A DNA stretch of 64,000 bases from Saprolegnia diclina VS20 (lineage: Eukaryota > Oomycota > Saprolegniomycetes > Saprolegniales > Saprolegniaceae): contig NW_008246071.1 of assembly GCF_000281045.1 (NCBI RefSeq), forward strand, positions 865,172-929,171, given 5' to 3'. This document shows, piece by piece, positions 32,292 to 40,000 of the stretch. The position numbers and the translations under genes are program-made. Every line of letters begins with the position of its first letter. Positions within the stretch are counted from its first letter, which is position 1. Under the pieces are notes generated by a model. It made no database searches, had not been told where the DNA came from, and was given only the letters and a program-made list of their open reading frames with translations.

Positions 32292-34052
32292 ATGGCGGCG
32301 ACCAACAGCCAGCGCGGCGGCATCGTCCTCTTTGGCGATGGCTCAGAGCCACCTCCCGTATCGGATGCCATCTCGCTCCAGAGCTCGTTCGAAGACAATG
32401 CGTCCGATGTCGAGTCGGTCGTCGTTGGCAACGCGTTTACGCGCAAACCCCCACCCGCGTCGTACACGTTCCGGACGAATTTTACGACCAAGCCGGCGCT
32501 CGGGCTCTACGAAGGCAACCAGAGCGAAGAAGCCATCTTGGAAGAGTCGCCGTCGCGCAACCGCGCGCATGGCGACTACCTCGACGGCGCCAAGACGCTC
32601 AACCCGCTCTCGATCCTCGTATGCGCGGGTATCGGCCTTGCGGTTGGCTTTGCCCTCTCACGTTTGGATGTGAGTCCCGACGCTGCGTCGTGGATCGCAC
32701 TCCCGGGCGACCTCTTTGTAAGTGCGCTCCGGTGCCTCATCGTGCCCATGGTGTTTTGCTCGATGGCCGCGTCCGTCGCCGACGTCATTGCCGCCAAGAA
32801 GACGACGCTCCTCGGGTGGCGCACGGTGCTCACCATCGTGCTTTCGGTCACCTTCTCGGCCGTGCAAGGTATCTTGATCTCGGTGCTCTTTCAGTCCCGG
32901 TTTGTGCCGGACGCAGCGCCGGCGGTCGCGAAAGCAGCTGCGAATTTGACGTTCACGCTCCAGTGCCACAACTTGCGCTATCTCGAGATGCTTCCGAGTG
33001 GCCGCATTGCATGCAGCGCGGCCAACACGTCCCGACGTTCCACGCTCTTTGATGCGGTTGATGTCAACGGCCTCTACCGGTTCGAGACGCCGTTCCAGAC
33101 GCTCACGCTCACGGACCAGCTCATCTCGGTGCTCCATTTGATCGTGACCGACAACATCTTTAACGCTGTGCAAAACGGGTCGCTCCTCAGCATCATCATG
33201 TTTGCGCTGCCGTTTGGCGTCGCGATCGCCAAGTCATTTGCAGGTCCCATCTCGGGCAACCTTCTCGTCGTGCTCATCAAGCAGACGCGGAACGCCATGT
33301 TGATTTTAATCAACACGGTCATGCGCCTCACGCCGATCGCGGTCGTTTTTTTAATTGCATCGGCCGTCATTTCGTTTAGCTCGAACGCCAACAACGTCGC
33401 GGGCCAAGTGGGCTTCGCCGTCCTCGCGTTCGTGCTTGGGAGTATGAGCCATGTCTTGCTCGTCATGCCGCTCTTCCTCTTTCTCACGACGCGCATCAAC
33501 CCGTACGCCTACCTCCGGCAACTCACGTCGGCGTACGTCTTTGCGTTTGGCTGTGCGTCGTCGATGGCCGCGCTGCCCATTGCTGTTTCATCGATCCACC
33601 AGACCCGCCAGGTGTCGCGGCCGTTTGCGCAACTCATCATGACGCTCGGGACACCCGTCAACTTGAACGCGTGCGGCATGTACTATCCAATTCTTGTCAC
33701 GTTCATGGCCAACATGGCGGGGCACGGCGACAGCCTTGGCTTGCCGCAGTGGATCATCTTGTTCTTTGTGAGCATCCTGGCGTCGATGGGGACCGCGCCC
33801 GTCCCCAACTCGGGTCTCGTCATGCTCATTACGGTCTGGAAGACGGTCTTGCCGAGCCAGAACCTTCCCGCGGCGTTTTCGTACGTCGTTGCGATCGATT
33901 TTATCATGGACCGTATCGCGACCATGGTCAACATCAACGGAAACATGGTTGTCACGCGCATTCTCTCCGAGCAGGTCGACGAAGCGATGGAAGTCTGGGC
34001 CAACGAGCAAATCGTTCGCTCTGATTTTCCAACCAATGTCGTGGCGTTTTAG
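32292..34052 (+). CDS. SLC1/DAACS amino acid:cation symporter
   Basis: Complete single-exon gene, 586 aa (MAATNSQRGGIVLFGDGS). The N-tail motifs are weakened: PPPASYTFRTNFTT and SEEAILEES. The core shows HP1 CASSMAALP, TM7 NLNACGMYYP, HP2 GTAPVPNSGLVMLI and TM8 DFIMDRIATMVNINGNM. The side-chain position is Ala543, which cannot bind a carboxylate, and the sodium site is Asn551. Cys pair LQCHNLRYLE...IAC. Last gene of the array; its 3' end faces the first MFS gene. Most diverged plus-strand copy; substrate open. Confidence 0.95.
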   Translation: MAATNSQRGGIVLFGDGSEPPPVSDAISLQSSFEDNASDVESVVVGNAFTRKPPPASYTFRTNFTTKPALGLYEGNQSEEAILEESPSRNRAHGDYLDGAKTLNPLSILVCAGIGLAVGFALSRLDVSPDAASWIALPGDLFVSALRCLIVPMVFCSMAASVADVIAAKKTTLLGWRTVLTIVLSVTFSAVQGILISVLFQSRFVPDAAPAVAKAAANLTFTLQCHNLRYLEMLPSGRIACSAANTSRRSTLFDAVDVNGLYRFETPFQTLTLTDQLISVLHLIVTDNIFNAVQNGSLLSIIMFALPFGVAIAKSFAGPISGNLLVVLIKQTRNAMLILINTVMRLTPIAVVFLIASAVISFSSNANNVAGQVGFAVLAFVLGSMSHVLLVMPLFLFLTTRINPYAYLRQLTSAYVFAFGCASSMAALPIAVSSIHQTRQVSRPFAQLIMTLGTPVNLNACGMYYPILVTFMANMAGHGDSLGLPQWIILFFVSILASMGTAPVPNSGLVMLITVWKTVLPSQNLPAAFSYVVAIDFIMDRIATMVNINGNMVVTRILSEQVDEAMEVWANEQIVRSDFPTNVVAF

Positions 34053-34407
34053 GGCATTTCACGGCAACAACATGGTGTAATATACCCTTCTTGATAACCG
34101 TAAAAATTCTGTTGTTTTTTACGTTTGCAACATTTTCAACATAATCGTCCGAGTCATGTCGACCGGCGCGCAAAGACCGACAGGCGCTGTTTGTGTCGTC
34201 GTCTTTGCGATGCTATCATCGACGAGACGGCTCGCTCGTTGGCCATAACTTCAAGGGAGTGGAACCTTATTTTTGTATAGGCTATGGCGAAAAGTGTCTC
34301 CCTAGTTCCCCACAATTTCTGCGGTAGTCGTCGACACATTGCGTATCCTGGACCATGCAACGTGCAACAAGACCCTACGAAACACAAACTTCCTTGATAT
34401 AGAGGTA
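34053..34407. other. Short spacer between convergent genes
   Basis: 355 bp between the 3' ends of an SLC1 and an MFS gene; nothing recognised. Confidence 0.6.
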
Positions 34408-35655
34408 TTACGCCAAGAGATGTGTAGCCTCGGACGGCGTAAGCTCCTTTGTCGTCTCGTCATCGTGCGACGGAATCGTGCGCGAAAAGACGTACAGGCC
34501 AAGTAGCGCAAGGGGCACCCCGAGGTCCGCAACCGTCCACATGAAGCTCGCACCGTACGCGTTGTAGAGGTAGCCACCAAGCATGGTGCCAACGCCGCGC
34601 GCCAGCCCGTTTTGGACTGCACTGAGGATGCCCATCATCAAGCCCTCGGTACCGCGTGGGGCTTCCGCGTAAATGTACTTGGTGCTTGCGGCCCACGCGA
34701 GGCCATACGTGCAGCCATGGAGAAACTCAAACGGCAGTGCAATCCACGCATTCGTCATGAGCGCATAGCACGTGAGCCGCACCCCATACGCCAGAATCGA
34801 AATCGCGAGCACCTTGACCGTCCCGAGCTTGGCGATGATGGCGTCGGCAAAGTAGAAGGCCGGGAGCTCCGAGAAGGTCTCGCACCAAATGGCGATACCG
34901 ACGATTTGCGCCGACCCGCCGCTGAGCTCATACAAGTTGAGCGTCAGGAACGCCGAGATGACACCAAACATGGTGCCACCGAGGAAGACGACGAGGAGCA
35001 GCCCGAGCACATCCTTTTTTTGAAAGAGCGTCTTCAAGCCCGCCGAGAACGACGAGGCGGGCGGCGACGAAGACGCGCTCGACGGCGATGCGCACCCGCC
35101 GTCGCACGGTGGAATCATTTGCAAAAATACAATCGCGGGCACGACAAAAATCAAGTTCATGTAGAACGCCCATGAAATGCCGTAGGACGCGACGACGACA
35201 CCGGCCACGTACGCACCGATACCGTAGCCGACCGCACCGTAGAGCCGCTGCTTGCCGTACTCGGCGCCAAGTCGCGTCACGAGCGCAAGGACCGTTTGAT
35301 CGAGGAGCGGCCACGACGGCTGCGCCTGGTAGTTGGCGAGGAAGACAAGCACGCACGTCCAGAAGAAGCTTTTCGAGGCAAATTGGATCGCGTACATGAG
35401 GAGAGCACCCGAGAGGAGGCAAAAGATGTGGATGAGGCGCTGCTGTTGGAGAATGTCGGCGATCGCACCCCACATGGGCGGGGCGAGCATCGAGCAAATG
35501 CATGGCAGCGTCTGCAGAATGCCGATCTGGAACTTGTCAAAGTACGTGTTGAAATAGACGGGGAGGAAGTTGAGGACGGCGCTGAAGCCAATGTTGAAGA
35601 GCGTGTAGACAGCCTTTGGCGGTAGTAGCGCCGTCGTGTGGTCGGTCTGAGCCAT
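34408..35655 (-). CDS. MFS transporter, MFS_1_like (LacY/MFSD6-type)
   Basis: Single-exon gene, 415 aa, about 12 predicted helices. The ATG at 35655 is preferred over the longer frame (to 35769) because it gives the paralogue start MAQTDHTTALLPPKAVYTLFN. Family hallmarks: FQIGILQTLPCICSMLAPPMWG (loop 2-3), LGAEYGKQRLYGAVGYGIGAY (loop 4-5), LYELSGGSAQIVGIAIWCE, and CTYGLAWAASTKYIYAEAPRG TEG before the last helices. It ends with an acidic tail. Substrate not predictable; the family includes sugar- and metabolite-proton symporters. First of five related minus-strand genes. Confidence 0.9.
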   Translation of the reverse strand: MAQTDHTTALLPPKAVYTLFNIGFSAVLNFLPVYFNTYFDKFQIGILQTLPCICSMLAPPMWGAIADILQQQRLIHIFCLLSGALLMYAIQFASKSFFWTCVLVFLANYQAQPSWPLLDQTVLALVTRLGAEYGKQRLYGAVGYGIGAYVAGVVVASYGISWAFYMNLIFVVPAIVFLQMIPPCDGGCASPSSASSSPPASSFSAGLKTLFQKKDVLGLLLVVFLGGTMFGVISAFLTLNLYELSGGSAQIVGIAIWCETFSELPAFYFADAIIAKLGTVKVLAISILAYGVRLTCYALMTNAWIALPFEFLHGCTYGLAWAASTKYIYAEAPRGTEGLMMGILSAVQNGLARGVGTMLGGYLYNAYGASFMWTVADLGVPLALLGLYVFSRTIPSHDDETTKELTPSEATHLLA

Positions 35656-36445
35656 GGTCGGCGCTCGGCAAAGACAATTTGAAACTGGAATCCAGCAAGT
35701 TGGGAAACCGACTAGCGACCTGGACGCACCGAGGTACCCAATCCGCGACTGGACGACCACGTGCGCCAATCAACGCGCGCACGACGTGGGCGACGCGGTT
35801 CCTTGTACCTAGGCGAGGACGCACTCCTTTGCACACACCTAGTATCCGCAGCCGGGCATACCCAGACGCGAGAAATCTTGTGAGCTCGGATGCCCCAAAG
35901 CAAAAAACACGAGGTCGGATGCCACCCAAGAGGCCGCTCGGACCATGTCCACGCACCGAGCGACTGTTTCTACCTCGGCAGCCATCGCATGACGCAGCAT
36001 CTCGACTAGATACGCTCCACCAGCGTCGTGTCGTTATCTCTCTTGGCTACAGTATCCTGTAGCTCTCGGAATGAATGATGGGGCAGGGACACGGTCCCGC
36101 TTGTCACATGCGGGCTTCAACGCTTCAAGAAAGCCCTGACTGCGACGAGCAACTCACCGTCTTATCCTTGTTGCGCATCGCCTCGGGCTGCGCATATACT
36201 GAGTTGTAGAATAAGGGTTGGCAGCCAACTAGGGCGAAAAATAGTGGCTGGACAACGAATGATGTCGGAGAACCGCCCCTTTTGCCATGCCCTGTAGCCG
36301 TATCTTGAGTGCGACGTTGGCCATGTCAGAAGGCATAGGATTGGACAAAATCCATCACATATTGACCAACCAAATGCCATAAAATTGTTTCGGCCATCAC
36401 AACCACGACATGGATCCGTGCTTCCCAGTCACAACCGAGTACTTA

Positions 36446-36906
36446 GGAGGAGTTCCGAGTAAAAATATGGGACGGATGGGAGACGGGCACATTTTACTCG
36501 GAACGATTTTTGCAAAATACGACGAAAAACCATCTGCGCTATGATTGGCTAATATTCAATGGAATTTTAGCCAACCAATTTGGTCGCTTCTTGACGGAAG
36601 CCGGCAAAAGCCTTGTTGTAGTACCAAGAAAGTGAGCGCGAGCTCCACTTAAGCCAATCTACATGTGGACATCATGTTGCTCGAGTTTTGTGGCCATTGC
36701 AATCGAAAATGTCAACTGCAAAGGCGACTTTTGCTCCGTGTCTCCATCCAACGATTTGCCCAATCAAATCGCGTAATCACGAGACGGGATGAATTGGTGA
36801 GGTCGTCGAGGTCGGCCGACAACCATGCGCACGAGACGGGATGCATTTTTTTTTCCTGGCCTCTGATCGGTTGTTGCCCGTCTCACAGGTTACTCGGAAC
36901 TCCTCC
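36446..36906. mobile_element. PIF/Harbinger-like MITE (non-autonomous, 461 bp)
   Basis: The ends are exact 17-bp inverted repeats: GGAGGAGTTCCGAGTAA at 36446-36462 and its complement at 36890-36906. Both are flanked directly by TTA (36443-36445 and 36907-36909), the target duplication typical of PIF/Harbinger elements. Just inside each end a second shared block GAGACGGGCA occurs, after 17 bp on the left and 5 bp on the right. The left end also folds into a hairpin (36452-36464 with 36492-36504). No transposase frame. Ends about 190 bp upstream of the large membrane-protein gene. Confidence 0.75.
36452..36504. repeat. 13-bp stem hairpin inside the MITE left end
   Basis: GTTCCGAGTAAAA at 36452-36464 is exactly complementary to 36492-36504, so the terminal repeat is partly present a third time, inverted. 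This may be an internal deletion or nested end. Confidence 0.8.
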
Positions 36907-37097
36907 TTATTTACTTACTCCGTGTACTTATTTACTTACTCCCTCAACACAACCGAACTCGACATCACGTCCAACTCCTTTAAATGTTGCAGCTCCACAA
37001 GGTCATCCACATGCTGCGACGGTTACTCGCGCGGTGAAACCAAGTGCAACCTCAAACACCGTAGCCAGGCAGGAAACGGAAACGCCACCTTTATCTG

Positions 37098-40000
37098 ATG
37101 CGGGTGCACATTCGCCCGCCAACAACGCCGGCCGGGCCCACGAAACACATCCTAATACCTCGGCGCCACGATCGCCTTGTCGAGGTGGGTGGTGTGCTCT
37201 CGGTTATCGTCTCGATCGGCCTCAGCCTCGCTGCGATCGAGTACATTTTTACACCGTACCTCGCGACCGACTATTTCGTACCCCACTTTGCGTCGTCTGC
37301 GCCCGTGTTGGTGGCAGCGATCAACAATCAATTAACGCTCATCGGCTCTGGCGCCATCGACGTCGTCTCGCCCAACGCCGCCTACCTTTCTTCGCTGGAT
37401 GGGACAAGCCCCGCGTACGGTCGGCTCCTCGTGTACCGCGAGCTCACGACGCTTCTTGATGGCGTCCGCGGACTGCGGCGCCTCGCAACGGCGCAGGTCG
37501 TCAAGATGGTGACGCCCTACTGCTGGGCCGACTTGAACAAAACGTGGGAGCTTGCGTACACGTCCAAGCGGCAAGCCCGCTGCTTGCAGTTCGACGCTAC
37601 GAACGGCGCCGTGCACCTCGAGACGGTTTTGCGCAACATTGACTTTCAAGCATTCCTCGACAACACGCAAGGGCTCTTTCTCTCGGCGATTGGCCAGCCC
37701 ATTGCGAGCAGCGGACGCGCCGGTGACACGTGGCTCGCGTCACTCCAGTCGCATGTCTGGGTCCCCGAACGCGACGAGGTTGCGCTCTGGGCGGCGCACG
37801 GACTCGATCGATATACGCTGCAGTACGGCACCGGCATTGGCATCGGCGTCTTTGAGACGATCTCTGTCGAGACGGCCCTCGGGCAACTCCTCTCGCTCCC
37901 GCTCAAGACTATATTGACACAAGATCGATGGACGTTTCGAACCACGAGCATGCTCTGCAACCTTCTCTACAACGACTTGTACGCGATTGGCGCCAACCAA
38001 AGTCTCGTGCGGCACACGACCAACTACTTTGGCGACATCAACCCGTCGCAGATCGAGGCGTACGTGCAAGGCCTGCCCCTCCGACCCGTCCAGCAAGCCA
38101 TCCACGACGGCCTGGGCCCCCTCGGCATCATTGACGCCAAGTGGGTCCCCCCGCCACCACGCCTTCTAGCGAGCGTGAGTGCCTTTCGCGCCACTCTGGC
38201 CGCGGCACTCGTGGCCACTCCAAGCCTCTTGGGCAATGACGCGGCACGACAAACCTTGTACCCGACACCAGCGCGCTGGTCCGACACGCGCCTGCGCTTC
38301 TTCACGGGCAGCCCCATGTGTGCGTTCTCGGTGCCCCAGCGCTTTGTGCAGCAGACGTTTGGCTTTACCGACGTCTGCGGCAGCCAAATGCCATTGACGC
38401 TCGAGTGGCATGCGCTCCCCGCCGCCTATGCGCTCTGGTTGCTCGGGCCGAATGCCGCGCACGACGTTTGCAACCAGTCGTTCGCAGCGAACGCCACGAC
38501 GTGCCACCGCCTTGTTCGCGATGCCACTATTGTCTACAGCGCCACCGCACAAGCGCTTCCCATCTTGGACCCGTCGGTCGTACCAAACGTGATGGCAATC
38601 AACATTGGACTGCTGCAGATTCTGCGCATGAACGACACGTCGGACATTACCCTGGACCAGCAACTGCTTTTGTCGCCCGACTTTGACTTTCTCGGGTGGA
38701 TGTACGTCTATGACTGGGCGATCGGTGCCCGAGAAGTTATTGCGCTTCAGGGCGACGCGGCGGCATTTACACTCGTGTCGGCGTTGTATGCGCCGATCGC
38801 GACCAACCCAATCTTGGCGTCGGCGGGGTTGGGACCCTACCTCTGGTACCTCGCGACGGCGACCACGAGTACGCTGGTGGTTCTCAGCCTCTGTCTCTTC
38901 GTACTGCGCCTCCGAAGCAGCAGTCCCGGCAACGACTGGTTTCAGTTCACGCCGTTAGTCGCGTCGGTCTATATCAACCGGAATCTACTCGTGTTTCGCA
39001 GCCTTGCCGCGATCCTGTGTCTTGGGACGGCACCGCTGGATGCAAGCACGACGACCAACGGCATCACGCGCCTTCTCTTTGTTCCGCGAACATTCTCGCG
39101 ATCGGCCCTTCTCGCATTGGAGTCGCTTTGGGGTGTGCACATCGCGCACGACGTGTTACTGCCGCTAACCGGTGTTTGGCGGGCGCTGACGCCGATGACC
39201 TGTCTCGGCTGGTGCATTATCGTGGGCATGGACCAGCTGGTGCCACCAACGCTCTCGACGACGCTCGACCGGCAGTGTTATACCGTCAACATGGACTATA
39301 CAGCGTACTGCAACAGCGGGCTCGTGCGCGTCGGGAGCATGCAACGCTGCGTGGCCGTTCTCAGCGTGCTCTTTGCAGCGATAAGCGCGACGTTGTTGTA
39401 CTCGCGCTTGCGGCATCAACGCCACAACCTCAATGTGTCGAGCGCTCTTCTACCACCGATGGCACCTTTGCATGTCTCGTCGACAGGCCATCATGTGCAC
39501 TTGGTATCGGCCGTCATGTGCGGTCTCTTGCCGCTCACGTGGAGCGGCCACGCCTACATCTTTGATGTCAAGCTCTGGTGCTTGCTCTCGCGCGACGACT
39601 ACGCGTTCGAGTTGACGCAGGGTACCGGCTCTCTCGTACTACCACATTGTGCACCGACATCGTCGCCACCGACAATGGAATCGACACACGGGCTCTTGAG
39701 CATTCGCCTCATTCAGAGAGGGCTTCGCCTCTCGGGGCTCTGCTACATTGGTCTGACCCTTTGGAGTAACACAGCGTATCTCGGAGTACTGGAAACCTCC
39801 ATGGCCAATGACTTTGGCTGGGCAGGCTTCAACGCGACAGGCATGCATGCTTTTTTAGCCAACGCCTTCAACCGCCAACTGCTCACGTCGACGGACGCTA
39901 TCGTTGCACTTCACGACCCGGCATTCGGAGACGCCCTTCAGCCATACAATGGAACGGCGACCACTGTCTCATGGTTCCCGACCGTTGCGCGTCGGCATCT

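Larger units (their letters stand above)
35656..37097. other. Intergenic spacer carrying a MITE
   Basis: Between divergent MFS and large membrane-protein genes. It contains the inverted-repeat element 36446-36906. The rest shows no gene. Confidence 0.65.

Noticed and set aside
36665-37459. Plus-strand frame running from the MITE into the start of the 1749-aa gene
   Set aside because: It crosses the transposon end and is out of frame with the real gene; there is no coding signature.
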